64,000 nucleotides of DNA. It comes from an uncultured Pelagibacteraceae bacterium. GTDB taxonomy: Bacteria > Pseudomonadota > Alphaproteobacteria > Pelagibacterales > Pelagibacteraceae. The translations under genes were made by a program, and so were the position numbers. Numbering within the stretch: position 1 is the first letter of the stretch; the number at the start of each line of letters is the position of its first letter. Under the pieces are notes generated by a model. The model worked only from the letters and a program-made list of their open reading frames with translations, was not told the origin of the DNA and ran no database searches. The DNA lies in the NCBI GenBank assembly GCA_902594405.1, contig CACJMB010000002.1, positions 1 to 64,000 on the forward strand, in the 5' to 3' direction. Of this stretch, positions 41,463-50,090 are shown piece after piece.

Positions 41463-43319
41463 TTGACAAATATATTTATAACATTTGTACCAATTTTATA
41501 TTTAATAAAATTTTACCTATTTGGAAATTTTATAATTAAAAAATATTTTTCAAATAAAGATTCTTATGAGTCAATAATTTTTGGTTTTAGTATTTATATT
41601 ATACTAATTAATTATTTTTACTTTTTTTTTAAACAAAACATATTTATATTCGTTATTTTTTGTTTAGCTATATCGACAATTTTTTTGATATTTATTTTAT
41701 TGACCAATCATAAAAATTTGATTGAAAAAAAAATATTATTAAATTTTTTTTTAATTAATTTTGTAGTTTCTTTGCCTGCGATACTATATGGAAATCAATT
41801 TTATGTTTTTAGAGGTAACATTTATGATACATTTAGCTATTTATCCACAGCATCAATAATAGCAAATATAAATTTTGAGGGGATATTATCTATAATTTCA
41901 AATAATGAAAATTATGACTCATTGTTAAAAGAATATGCAAATTTTATTTATGCAAGACCATCAGTTCAAATTTTTTTAGCAAGTATAAGTAAAATTACAA
42001 ATCTAAATATGTTTGTTAATGGTTTTATCGCCAAATCAATAATTTTATTGTTAACTTTTTCATCTAGTTATTCCTTTTTTTTTAATTACTTCAAAGATGA
42101 AAAATTACGTTTAATTTATTCATTAGGTTTTATTTTTAGTTTTTTCTTTATTTATATTTACGAAATTGATGCTTTTGCACATCTATTATCTTTACCTTTA
42201 TTAATAATTATATTTAAGAATCTTATTACCCTGGAGACAAAAAAAAAAGATAGTTTATTCTTAAAATGTTCATTGATAGCAATTTATTCATCGTGTTCTT
42301 TTATAGTTTATCCAGAAGGATCATCAGCAATTTTTATACCATTATTTATATATTTTCTTTTTGTTATAATGAGGAGCAAAGAAATTAAAAAAACTGAAAA
42401 ATTTAAAATAATTTTTCTCCCCCTAATTTTATTTTTTTTAATCACATTGCCTCTTTATCAATCAACATATAATTATTTGTTTTTTACCCAAATTAGTAAT
42501 AGTTTAGGTTCAACCAAAGATTTTTGGGGGTACTATGGAGCATTTATTTTAGGTAAGGCAAACCCTATATACAATTTAGAAGTTGTTAATGAAATAAAAG
42601 ATCTTTGGAACGAGAACAATTCTTTTTATGATTTAGTTGTTCTAATTAAAAATGTTAATTTAGAGAGTGGAAATACATTTTTTTTATTAAATATTTTACC
42701 TTCTATTTTTGGTTTTTATCACCTAACAACAAATAATTCTAACAATTTTTTAAATTTTTTTTATATTATTTTTTTAACAATTATAAATTTTTATTTAATA
42801 AAAGTAATATGCGTTAAATTGGTCCATATTTTTTTTAAAAATGAAAAAATTAATAATTTTTATAAAATTATATTAATTTATTTTATTTTTTTAATCTCAT
42901 ATTTTACATTGACAAAAAATTATTGGACAGTGATTAAAATTTATACTTTTTTTAGTTTTTTCTTCTATTTTTTTTTAACATATGATTTTAAAAAAAATAA
43001 ATTCACAAATACAATAATAGTTCTAATTTTAATCTTTTTTCCCATATATAAGTATAGTGAAAATAATAATGGTATCGGTAGAATAGACTCATTTCCTTCT
43101 GTGATGAAAACAGAATTTAAATTAGATAATAATTGGGATCTAAATTATAAAAAAATTAAGTCTTGTAAAAATATTAAATATAATTTTAATGATAAATTTA
43201 AGAATTTATATGTTAAAATAGCAATAAATGATTTCAAATATAATTTTAAAAAAATTAGCTCTTATGATTGCCAAATTATCTATAAAAACCAAGGTTTTGA
43301 AATAGTAAATTATGAATGA
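41463..43319 (+). CDS. Large polytopic GT-C-like membrane protein
   Basis: 618 residues from a TTG codon; the nearest in-frame stop is 18 nt upstream and no ATG is available, so TTG is kept. About a dozen hydrophobic helices are followed by a polar C-terminal ~90 residues. A GNQFYVFRGNIYDTFSYLS segment near residue 110 is a candidate first periplasmic loop with an acidic residue, where GT-C enzymes keep their catalytic Asp/Glu. RPSVQIFLASI near 167 recalls the P-x-x-x-x-x-L turn of GT-C proteins. The next gene, an ArnC/GtrB-like GT2 (8-nt overlap), could make its polyprenyl-linked donor. Family not determined; glycosyltransferase role inferred. Confidence 0.55.
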   Translation: MTNIFITFVPILYLIKFYLFGNFIIKKYFSNKDSYESIIFGFSIYIILINYFYFFFKQNIFIFVIFCLAISTIFLIFILLTNHKNLIEKKILLNFFLINFVVSLPAILYGNQFYVFRGNIYDTFSYLSTASIIANINFEGILSIISNNENYDSLLKEYANFIYARPSVQIFLASISKITNLNMFVNGFIAKSIILLLTFSSSYSFFFNYFKDEKLRLIYSLGFIFSFFFIYIYEIDAFAHLLSLPLLIIIFKNLITLETKKKDSLFLKCSLIAIYSSCSFIVYPEGSSAIFIPLFIYFLFVIMRSKEIKKTEKFKIIFLPLILFFLITLPLYQSTYNYLFFTQISNSLGSTKDFWGYYGAFILGKANPIYNLEVVNEIKDLWNENNSFYDLVVLIKNVNLESGNTFFLLNILPSIFGFYHLTTNNSNNFLNFFYIIFLTIINFYLIKVICVKLVHIFFKNEKINNFYKIILIYFIFLISYFTLTKNYWTVIKIYTFFSFFFYFFLTYDFKKNKFTNTIIVLILIFFPIYKYSENNNGIGRIDSFPSVMKTEFKLDNNWDLNYKKIKSCKNIKYNFNDKFKNLYVKIAINDFKYNFKKISSYDCQIIYKNQGFEIVNYE

Positions 43320-44247
43320 TATATCAATTATAACACCAGTTTATAATGAAGAAAAAAACATTATTCCATTTATAGAAAGTGTTGTTCAGGTTATGAACAA
43401 AATGGATAAGAAATATGAACTAATTTTTGTTTTAGATCCAAGTCAAGATCAAAGTGAAAATATAATTACCAATGAAATTGAAAAAAATAGCAATATCAAA
43501 CTTATAGTTAATTCACGTAGATTTGGACAACCAGCATCAACTTTGGCCGGATTAGAAAATTCAAATGGAAAAAATATTGTTTTTATCGACGTTGACTTAC
43601 AAGATCCTCCTGAACTAATAGAGGAAATGTATAAATATATTAATTTAGGTTATGAAGCAGTACTTGCTCAAAGAACTTTAAAAATTAAAGAAAATATTTT
43701 AAGAAATTTTATTTCCAATGTTGGTTATAATATTATTTCAAGTATGAGTGACACCAATATTCCAAAAAATGTTGGTGAATATAGAATGATCTCAAGAAGA
43801 ATAGCAAATGAATTAATTAATATGCAAGACACAGATTTTTTTCTAAGAGGCTTGGTATCATTTGTTGGTTTTAAACAAAAAATTATCAAATTTGAAAGAC
43901 CAGAGAGAAAAATAGGGATTACTAAATACAATCCATACACTGGATCAATTAAAATTGGTTTAAATGGAATTTTTTCTTACAGCGTCAAACCACTCCACTT
44001 AATAACTATTATTTCTTCAATAAGTTTTCTATTATCCAGCTTTATTTTTTTTACATATCTAATACTGACTTTTTTTGAACTATTTGTCTTTAAATATCAA
44101 TTCTTTGTTATTACATTAATTTTAGTAGTTTCCTCTGCAATTTTTTTTTCAATTGGAATTATTTCAGAATATCTTGCAAGATTAATTCCTAAAATAAAAC
44201 AAAGACCAATTTATATCATAGATAAAAAAATTAATTTTAAACAATAA
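43312..44247 (+). CDS. Family 2 glycosyltransferase, GtrB/ArnC-like polyprenyl-phosphate transferase
   Basis: 311 residues. The GT-A domain starts ISIITPVYNEEKNIIPFIES, with LIFVLDPSQDQSENII near 38, RRFGQPASTLAGLENSNGKN near 66-85 and the metal loop FIDVDLQDPPELIEEM near 88-103 (D-x-D-L-Q-D-P-P, the GtrB/ArnC hallmark). Two C-terminal transmembrane helices (about 225-255 and 262-290) complete the GtrB-like architecture. It would load a monosaccharide onto undecaprenyl phosphate. The overlapping upstream GT-C protein is the natural user. A 12-nt gap precedes the epimerase gene. The sugar is not predictable. Confidence 0.88.
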   Translation: MNDISIITPVYNEEKNIIPFIESVVQVMNKMDKKYELIFVLDPSQDQSENIITNEIEKNSNIKLIVNSRRFGQPASTLAGLENSNGKNIVFIDVDLQDPPELIEEMYKYINLGYEAVLAQRTLKIKENILRNFISNVGYNIISSMSDTNIPKNVGEYRMISRRIANELINMQDTDFFLRGLVSFVGFKQKIIKFERPERKIGITKYNPYTGSIKIGLNGIFSYSVKPLHLITIISSISFLLSSFIFFTYLILTFFELFVFKYQFFVITLILVVSSAIFFSIGIISEYLARLIPKIKQRPIYIIDKKINFKQ

Positions 44248-44259
44248 GTTTTATTTAAA

Positions 44260-45228
44260 TTGAAAAAAATAATAATCATTACAGGTGTAGCAGGAATGGT
44301 TGGATCAAATTTAATTGAAAAATACATAAATAAAAATGTGATTATTGTTGGTATAGATAATTTGAAATTGGGAAAATTTAAATTTATTAAACATTTTTTA
44401 AATAAGAAAAATTTTTTCTTTTATAGAATTGATTTAAGCAAAAAAATAAAAAACACACGTATTTCTAAAATTCTTAAAACTAATTATTTAAGCGAGGTTT
44501 GGCATTTGGCAGCTAATTCAGATATTCAACAAGGGGCAAATAATAATAAAGTAGATACAAAAGATACGTACATGACAACTATAAGAACTTTAAGTTTGAT
44601 TAAAAATTATCTTAAAAAAGATACTAAATTTATTTTTTCTTCATCTTCAGCAATTTATGGAAATATCAGAAAGAGTATTGTTGAAAATCATAAGCCTAAA
44701 AAACCTGTAAGTAATTATGGCATAATGAAACTAAAATCTGAAAAATATATTGAAAATTTTTCAAAAAAAAAATCATTGAAAGCTTATATTTTTAGATTTC
44801 CAAATGTGGTTGGGAAAAATTTAACACATGGAATAATTTTTGATTTCATCAATAAAATTAAACGTAATCAAAATATTTTGAATGTTCTGGGTAATGGAAA
44901 TCAACAAAAACCTTATTCAGATGTTTCAGAAATTATTAGATGTATGATTTATATCAAAAATTTAAGTTTTAAAAATTATGTAAATTATTTCAATATTGGC
45001 ACGAGAGATAAAGGAATTAAGGTAAAAGAAATTGTTAATATTTTTATAAAAAATTTAAACTTTAAAATAACACCAGTTTATCAAAATAAAAAAAAGGGAT
45101 GGAAAGGTGATGTTATTAATTATAAATATTCTACAAAAAAAATAAATAGATTAGGGTTTAATTTTAAATTAAATTCAAAAGAGGTAATAGAAAAAACGGT
45201 TAAAAATTATTTAAAAAAAGTTTATTGA
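44260..45228 (+). CDS. NAD-dependent sugar epimerase/dehydratase (extended SDR)
   Basis: 322 residues beginning with TTG immediately before the Rossmann strand. IIIITGVAGMVGSNLIEKYI carries the GxxGxxG motif (6-14), IVGIDNLKLGK near 28 the Asp that selects NAD, and VWHLAANSDIQQGA near 80 the GalE-like strand. FSSSSAIYG near 127 and YGIMK near 150 give the Ser-Tyr-Lys catalytic set. It resembles UDP-glucose 4-epimerase and related nucleotide-sugar epimerases. Position between the GT2 and the heptose genes suggests it modifies an activated sugar, possibly GDP-heptose (compare GDP-heptose 4-epimerising or dehydrating enzymes of heptose clusters). Substrate uncertain. Confidence 0.8.
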   Translation: MKKIIIITGVAGMVGSNLIEKYINKNVIIVGIDNLKLGKFKFIKHFLNKKNFFFYRIDLSKKIKNTRISKILKTNYLSEVWHLAANSDIQQGANNNKVDTKDTYMTTIRTLSLIKNYLKKDTKFIFSSSSAIYGNIRKSIVENHKPKKPVSNYGIMKLKSEKYIENFSKKKSLKAYIFRFPNVVGKNLTHGIIFDFINKIKRNQNILNVLGNGNQQKPYSDVSEIIRCMIYIKNLSFKNYVNYFNIGTRDKGIKVKEIVNIFIKNLNFKITPVYQNKKKGWKGDVINYKYSTKKINRLGFNFKLNSKEVIEKTVKNYLKKVY

Positions 45229-45229
45229 G

Positions 45230-46501
45230 GTGATATCATTAGTAATTTTAGTTGGTGGAAAGGGTACTAGAGTTAAAAAAATTACTAAAGGCTTTTCAAA
45301 AGCAGAAATTTTAATTACAAAGAATAATAAAATAATTGATTATCAATTAAAGAGTTTAATTAAACTAAAAAAAAAAATATTTATTATATCTAATAAAAAT
45401 TTTAAAGGTTTTAGAGATTATGTAAATAAAAAGTACTCTAATTCAATAATTTCAATCATAGATGAAGTTGAACAAAAAGGAACTGCTAGTGCTTTAAAAA
45501 ATTTACCTGAAAATAATAAGAATGTAGATTATTTAATTGTTTTTGGTGATTTATTATTTAATTTTAATTTTAATAAATTTTTAAAGTTTCACAAAAAAAA
45601 GAAGAGCAAACTTAGTTTAGTTGTCCATCCTAATTCTCATCCTTATGATAGTGATTGTGTTGAAATTAATGACAATTCAGAAGTTATAAATTTTTATAAA
45701 AAACCTCATAAAAAAAAAATATTACCTAATATGTCATTAGCTGGAATTTTTTTAGTGAATGGAAAGTTGTTAAAATTTATTAATCAAAATAAAAAACAAG
45801 ATTTTACAAAAGATTTTATTTACAAAATTTTTAAAAAAAAATATAAAGTTTATGGATATAAAACTAGAGAATACATTAAAGATCTAGGAACGATTGATAG
45901 AATTAAAGAAGCAAAAAAAGATTTAAAAACCCAAAAATATTTAAAAGGAAATATAGATTGTAAGATACCTGCTATTTTTTTGGATAGAGATGGTGTCATC
46001 AATTTTGATAAAAATGATGGAAAATATCAAAACTGTAAAAATTTTATTCCAGGCTCATTACAAAGTATTAAAAAAATTAACAAAAAAGGTTTTTTAGCAA
46101 TTATATTAACTAATCAGCCAGCTGTAGCCAAAGGCTATATTTCTTTAAATAGATTAAAAAAGGATTTTACTTATTTAACAAACAAGGTTTCTGAATTCGG
46201 TGGTTATTTTGACGATATTTTTTATTGCATTCATCATCCTAAAAAGGGCTTTAAAAACGAGATTAAAAATTTAAAAAAAAATTGTATTAATAGAAAACCA
46301 AATAATGGAATGTTTTTATCTGCAAACAAAATACATAACATAGACTTTAGTCGATCGTATATGATTGGAGATAGATTTTCAGATTTTCTTGCCTCAAAAA
46401 AAACAGGTGTAAAATTTATTAGTGTGGGTGAATTAGAAGTAAAAGGTTGCACTAATAAAAAAAATTTAAAAGATGCTATTAATTATTTGTTAAGGAAATA
46501 A
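45230..46501 (+). CDS. Fusion: HddC-like nucleotidyltransferase + GmhB-like heptose bisphosphate phosphatase
   Basis: 423 residues starting with GTG 1 nt after the previous stop. Residues 1-235 are a nucleotidyltransferase (LVILVGGKGTRVKKITKGFS; FGDLLFNFNF near 104), as in HddC. Residues about 245-420 are a GmhB-type HAD phosphatase: IFLDRDGVIN near 248 (catalytic Asp pair), LTNQPAVAKG near 290, YCIHHPKKG near 335, INRKPNNGM near 356 and MIGDRFSD near 378. The GmhB zinc site expects C-x-H and C-x-C; the second reads C-I-N, so one Cys is replaced. It would dephosphorylate heptose-1,7-bisphosphate and transfer the nucleotide. Expected in GDP-D-glycero-D-manno-heptose synthesis with gmhA and hddA. 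Confidence 0.85.
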   Translation: MISLVILVGGKGTRVKKITKGFSKAEILITKNNKIIDYQLKSLIKLKKKIFIISNKNFKGFRDYVNKKYSNSIISIIDEVEQKGTASALKNLPENNKNVDYLIVFGDLLFNFNFNKFLKFHKKKKSKLSLVVHPNSHPYDSDCVEINDNSEVINFYKKPHKKKILPNMSLAGIFLVNGKLLKFINQNKKQDFTKDFIYKIFKKKYKVYGYKTREYIKDLGTIDRIKEAKKDLKTQKYLKGNIDCKIPAIFLDRDGVINFDKNDGKYQNCKNFIPGSLQSIKKINKKGFLAIILTNQPAVAKGYISLNRLKKDFTYLTNKVSEFGGYFDDIFYCIHHPKKGFKNEIKNLKKNCINRKPNNGMFLSANKIHNIDFSRSYMIGDRFSDFLASKKTGVKFISVGELEVKGCTNKKNLKDAINYLLRK

Positions 46502-46503
46502 AT

Positions 46504-47127
46504 TTAATAAAAAGTATTTTTTGTTTTATTATAACTTAAATATTTGTTCTTTAGAAATTGAGATATAAGATTCATTACAGTGTGATGAAGGCTTTCAATT
46601 ATACCATAATTAGATGATTCTACATGAATATTAAAATCTGCTAGTTTTTTTGAGAGACCTCCATTAAATCCAGTTAAAGATATACACCTTATTTGTTTTT
46701 TTTTGGCAACTTTTAAAGCTTTTATTATATTTTTTGAATTTCCTGATGAGCTAATTGTGATCAAAACATCCTTTTTTTTTCCTATTTGTAAAATTTGATC
46801 ACCATAAATATCTTCATAAGAATTATCATTTGAAATTGCAGTCATCAACGCTGAGTTTGAAGATAGGCTAATCATATTGGGTTGAATTTTTTTTGTTTCA
46901 TACAGAATTTTTTGATGATCACATACAAAGTGGTTTGCTAAAGCAGCAGATCCTCCATTTCCACATACCATTATTTTATGATTACCTTTTAAATATATTT
47001 TTTCTAAGAAATTTATTACTTTATTCAGATTTTTATTATCTATACTTTTAAAAGCCTCATTAAAACTTTCATAATAAGCAGATTTATATGATTTTAGATT
47101 ACTGTACTTTTTAATTGGAAATTTCAC
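46504..47127 (-). CDS. gmhA: Phosphoheptose isomerase
   Basis: 207 residues, near the 190-200 of GmhA, starting with GTG. The SIS-domain phosphate loop is MVCGNGGSAALANHFVCDHQ near 52-72, followed by NSALMTAISNDNSYEDIYGD near 88 and ITISSSGNSKNIIKAL near 119. The C-terminal GIIESLHHTVMNLISQF near 180 contains the Glu/His pair expected for aldose-ketose isomerisation. It converts sedoheptulose-7-phosphate to D-glycero-D-manno-heptose-7-phosphate, the substrate of HddA encoded next door. The gene is divergent from hddA (22-nt gap) and convergent with the hddC-gmhB fusion (2-nt gap). Confidence 0.9.
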   Translation of the reverse strand: MKFPIKKYSNLKSYKSAYYESFNEAFKSIDNKNLNKVINFLEKIYLKGNHKIMVCGNGGSAALANHFVCDHQKILYETKKIQPNMISLSSNSALMTAISNDNSYEDIYGDQILQIGKKKDVLITISSSGNSKNIIKALKVAKKKQIRCISLTGFNGGLSKKLADFNIHVESSNYGIIESLHHTVMNLISQFLKNKYLSYNKTKNTFY

Positions 47128-47149
47128 TTAAGGGAATATAAATGAATAC

Positions 47150-48115
47150 ATGATTTTGTCAAAAACTCCTCTAAGAATAAGTTTTGCTGGTGGTGGGTCA
47201 GATTATTTTAATCCAAATTCAAACCAACCTGGAAGGGTAATAGTGAGCACTATTAACAAATATATGTATGTATGTTTAAATGAAAAATACAACAAAACAA
47301 TTAGAGCAGCATATTCAAAAACTGAAAATGTTCAGAGTTCTTATAAGCTTGAACATGATATAATTAGAGAAGCTCTAAAATTTCATGGTATTTTTAATGG
47401 TGTAGAATTATCAACTTTAGCTGATATACCCTCATCTGGTAGTGGGCTAGCATCATCAAGTGCTCTTTCAGTTGGTCTATCTCATGTTTTAAGAAAATAT
47501 AAAGGATTAAAAATATCTAAAAAATTATTAGCAACTGATGCGTGCACTATCGAAATAAAAAAATGCAAAAAACCTATTGGGATGCAGGACCAATATTCAA
47601 CAGCTTTTGGAGGTTTAAATAAAATTGAGTTTTTTAAAAATAAAAAAGTAAAGGTAACAAATATTAAAGTTAGCAAAGATAATTTAAATAAATTTAGAGG
47701 TAGCTTAATGTTATTTTATACAGGTATTAACAGGAAAGCACATAAAATATTATTCAAAATAAAAAAATCTGGGAAACAATTTGTTAATCATTATAAGCTT
47801 TCTGATTTAGCTTTAAGTTTTGAAAAAGAATTAAAACTTGGAAACATTTCAAACTTAGGAGAAATTCTTCATGAAGGATGGTTATTAAAAAGAGGTTTAG
47901 ATAAAAGTGTCTCCTCATTGAGTTTGGATGAAATTTATAATTCTGCGTTGAATGCTGGTGCATTAGGAGGTAAAATTTTAGGTGCTGGTGGTGGAGGATA
48001 TTTCCTATTTATAGTTCATCCTAAAAAACAGTCAGAATTAAAACAAAAGCTAAAAAAATTGCAGCATATTAATTTTGATTTAATAAATAAAGGATCGGAA
48101 CTTTTTAAAATTTAA
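47150..48115 (+). CDS. hddA: D-glycero-D-manno-heptose 7-phosphate kinase (GHMP family)
   Basis: 321 residues, the usual length of HddA. KTPLRISFAGGGSDYF near 5-20 is the substrate-binding opening of HddA, SGSGLASSSALSVGL near 95 the GHMP ATP-binding motif, CKKPIGMQDQY near 140 the central motif with Asp, and GALGGKILGAGGGGYFLFI near 275-295 the C-terminal GHMP motif 3. It phosphorylates D-glycero-D-manno-heptose-7-phosphate at C1 in the alpha series that leads to GDP-heptose. Together with gmhA and the hddC-gmhB fusion it completes the pathway from sedoheptulose-7-phosphate. A GT2 starts 3 nt later and may use the product. Confidence 0.9.
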   Translation: MILSKTPLRISFAGGGSDYFNPNSNQPGRVIVSTINKYMYVCLNEKYNKTIRAAYSKTENVQSSYKLEHDIIREALKFHGIFNGVELSTLADIPSSGSGLASSSALSVGLSHVLRKYKGLKISKKLLATDACTIEIKKCKKPIGMQDQYSTAFGGLNKIEFFKNKKVKVTNIKVSKDNLNKFRGSLMLFYTGINRKAHKILFKIKKSGKQFVNHYKLSDLALSFEKELKLGNISNLGEILHEGWLLKRGLDKSVSSLSLDEIYNSALNAGALGGKILGAGGGGYFLFIVHPKKQSELKQKLKKLQHINFDLINKGSELFKI

Positions 48116-48118
48116 AAT

Positions 48119-49087
48119 ATGATTACAGAAAAATTAAGTCTTGTAATCCCAACATATAGAAGAGAAAGACCAATTTTAAAAATTTTAGATAGTTTAAATA
48201 GTCAGATATCAAATAATATTTTTATCGAAGTAAATATTTGTGATAGTTTTAGTAATTATGATGATAAAAAATTTAAAGCTTATAAAGATAACATTGATAT
48301 TAAATACTATAATATAAAAAAAAATATACTTGCCTCAAAAAGAAATTTTGGAATTAATAAATCATCATTTAATAGATTAATTTTAATAGATGATGATTGT
48401 ATACCTAATGAAAACTTCTTAGAAATTTATTTAAATGATTTTTCAAATATTGATGAAAATACAATTTTATCAGGTATAGTTTTGTATCCTCAGGAATATA
48501 TTAAAAGTTTCAATCATATTAGATTCAAACAATCTAGACATTTTACTTTAAACAATTTTGATAAAAATTTAAATTTTCTTCCAGATAAAATTGTAGCAAT
48601 GAATATGGGTTTTATAAAATCAGATAAAACCAATAAAATTGGTCTATTTAATGAAAATTTTACTGGATATGGTTTTGAGGATTTTGAATTTGGTTATAGA
48701 TGTATTTCCAATGGATATAAGTTGCTTAAAACAAAGGCTACAATAGTTCATGACGAAGGTCAGCCAGATATTAATAATTACATAAAAAAATATTACCATT
48801 TAGGAAGAGACGGTATGCAAAACTTAATAAAAGTAAATAATTTAGCAGCCGAAAAAACAATTTATTATAAAATTGAAAATAACACTGTTTTTCAGTTTTT
48901 CTCTAAATTGATTGGCATTATTAAAATTATTAAAATATTAGAAAAGATAATATCAAGATTGGATAAATTTAAATTATTATATATACCTTTATTAATAGAT
49001 TTTTTAAGATTAATTTCTTACATGAGAGGATATATAGATAGAAATTTAGATAAAAAAAATTCTGAAATAAATAAATGGTATGAATAA
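48119..49087 (+). CDS. Family 2 glycosyltransferase
   Basis: 322 residues. The GT-A domain starts LSLVIPTYRRERPILKILDS and has the metal-binding strand LILIDDDCIPNENFL near 90-104 (D-D-D). GYGFEDFEFGYRCISNGYKL near 187-206 is the E-D-x-E-F acceptor-site motif of chondroitin-synthase-like GT2 proteins (G-x-E-D-x-E). YHLGRDGMQNL follows. The C-terminal 60 residues include a hydrophobic helix. It directly follows hddA and overlaps fnlA by 8 nt, so it could transfer heptose or FucNAc. Donor not determined. Confidence 0.84.
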   Translation: MITEKLSLVIPTYRRERPILKILDSLNSQISNNIFIEVNICDSFSNYDDKKFKAYKDNIDIKYYNIKKNILASKRNFGINKSSFNRLILIDDDCIPNENFLEIYLNDFSNIDENTILSGIVLYPQEYIKSFNHIRFKQSRHFTLNNFDKNLNFLPDKIVAMNMGFIKSDKTNKIGLFNENFTGYGFEDFEFGYRCISNGYKLLKTKATIVHDEGQPDINNYIKKYYHLGRDGMQNLIKVNNLAAEKTIYYKIENNTVFQFFSKLIGIIKIIKILEKIISRLDKFKLLYIPLLIDFLRLISYMRGYIDRNLDKKNSEINKWYE

Positions 49088-50090
49088 TTATTTCAAAAAT
49101 AAAATTATATTAATAACAGGTGGCACAGGTTCTTTTGGCAATGCAATGGTTAAAAAAATTATGTTAATGAAGCCAAAAGAAATTAGAATTTTTAGCCGAG
49201 ATGAAAAAAAACAAGATGATATGCGTAAAAAATTTAATGATAAAAAATTAAAATTTTTTATAGGAGATATTAGAGATCAGAAAAGTATCGAACAAGCTGT
49301 GGTAGGTGCTGACTATATTTTTCATGCTGCTGCATTAAAACAAGTTCCTTCCTGTGAATTTTACCCAATGGAGGCTGTAAAAACAAATATTATTGGAGTG
49401 GATAATTTACTAAACGAAGCAATAAAATCAAAGGTTAAAAAAATTGTATGTTTAAGCACTGATAAAGCAGTTTATCCAATTAATGCGATGGGCGCTTCAA
49501 AATCTATGATGGAAAAAGTAATTGTTGCAAAATCAAGAATTTCTAATTCAACTGATATTTGTATTACTAGATATGGAAATGTGATCTACTCTAGGGGATC
49601 AGTTATACCATTATTTTTAAATTTATTAAAAAAAAACAAACCTTTAACGGTAACAAATTTAAATATGACAAGATTTTTAATGAGTATGAATGAGGCTATA
49701 GATTTAGTTTTATTTGCGTTTAAAAATGGAAAAAATGGAGAAATATTTGTGAGAAAATCTCCTGCAGCTACAATTAAAACTATAACCGAGGCTTTAGCAA
49801 AAATATCAAAGAAAAAAATTAAGATAAAAAAAATTGGAATTAGACACGGTGAAAAAATACACGAAACATTATTAACTAAAGAAGAGCTCAATAAATCAAA
49901 AGATTATAAAAAGTATTTTAAAATTGTTTCTGATAATAGAGATTTAAATTATGACAAATATTTTTCTAATGGGTCTAAGGATAAAATAAATTTAACTGAT
50001 TACACATCTGAAAATACTAAAAGGCTTAATGTTAATCAGACGTCAAAAATAATTAAAGATATTTTGAAAGAGAAAAATTTTATAAGTTAA
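49080..50090 (+). CDS. fnlA: UDP-GlcNAc 4,6-dehydratase/5-epimerase (FnlA/WbjB/CapE type)
   Basis: 336 residues. ILITGGTGSFGNAMVKKIML near 9-28 is the CapE-type cofactor motif. IFSRDEKKQDDMRKKF near 37 selects NADP, and FHAAALKQVPSCEFYPMEA near 81 is the hallmark of UDP-GlcNAc inverting dehydratases. LSTDKAVYPINAMGASKSMM near 122 has Lys in the catalytic position (M-G-A-S-K instead of Y-x-x-x-K), as in FnlA/CapE. ATIKTITEAL and GIRHGEKIHETLL also fit. It makes the 4-keto-6-deoxy UDP-amino sugar precursor of UDP-L-FucNAc. It overlaps fnlB by 1 nt, with fnlC next. Confidence 0.92.
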   Translation: MNNYFKNKIILITGGTGSFGNAMVKKIMLMKPKEIRIFSRDEKKQDDMRKKFNDKKLKFFIGDIRDQKSIEQAVVGADYIFHAAALKQVPSCEFYPMEAVKTNIIGVDNLLNEAIKSKVKKIVCLSTDKAVYPINAMGASKSMMEKVIVAKSRISNSTDICITRYGNVIYSRGSVIPLFLNLLKKNKPLTVTNLNMTRFLMSMNEAIDLVLFAFKNGKNGEIFVRKSPAATIKTITEALAKISKKKIKIKKIGIRHGEKIHETLLTKEELNKSKDYKKYFKIVSDNRDLNYDKYFSNGSKDKINLTDYTSENTKRLNVNQTSKIIKDILKEKNFIS

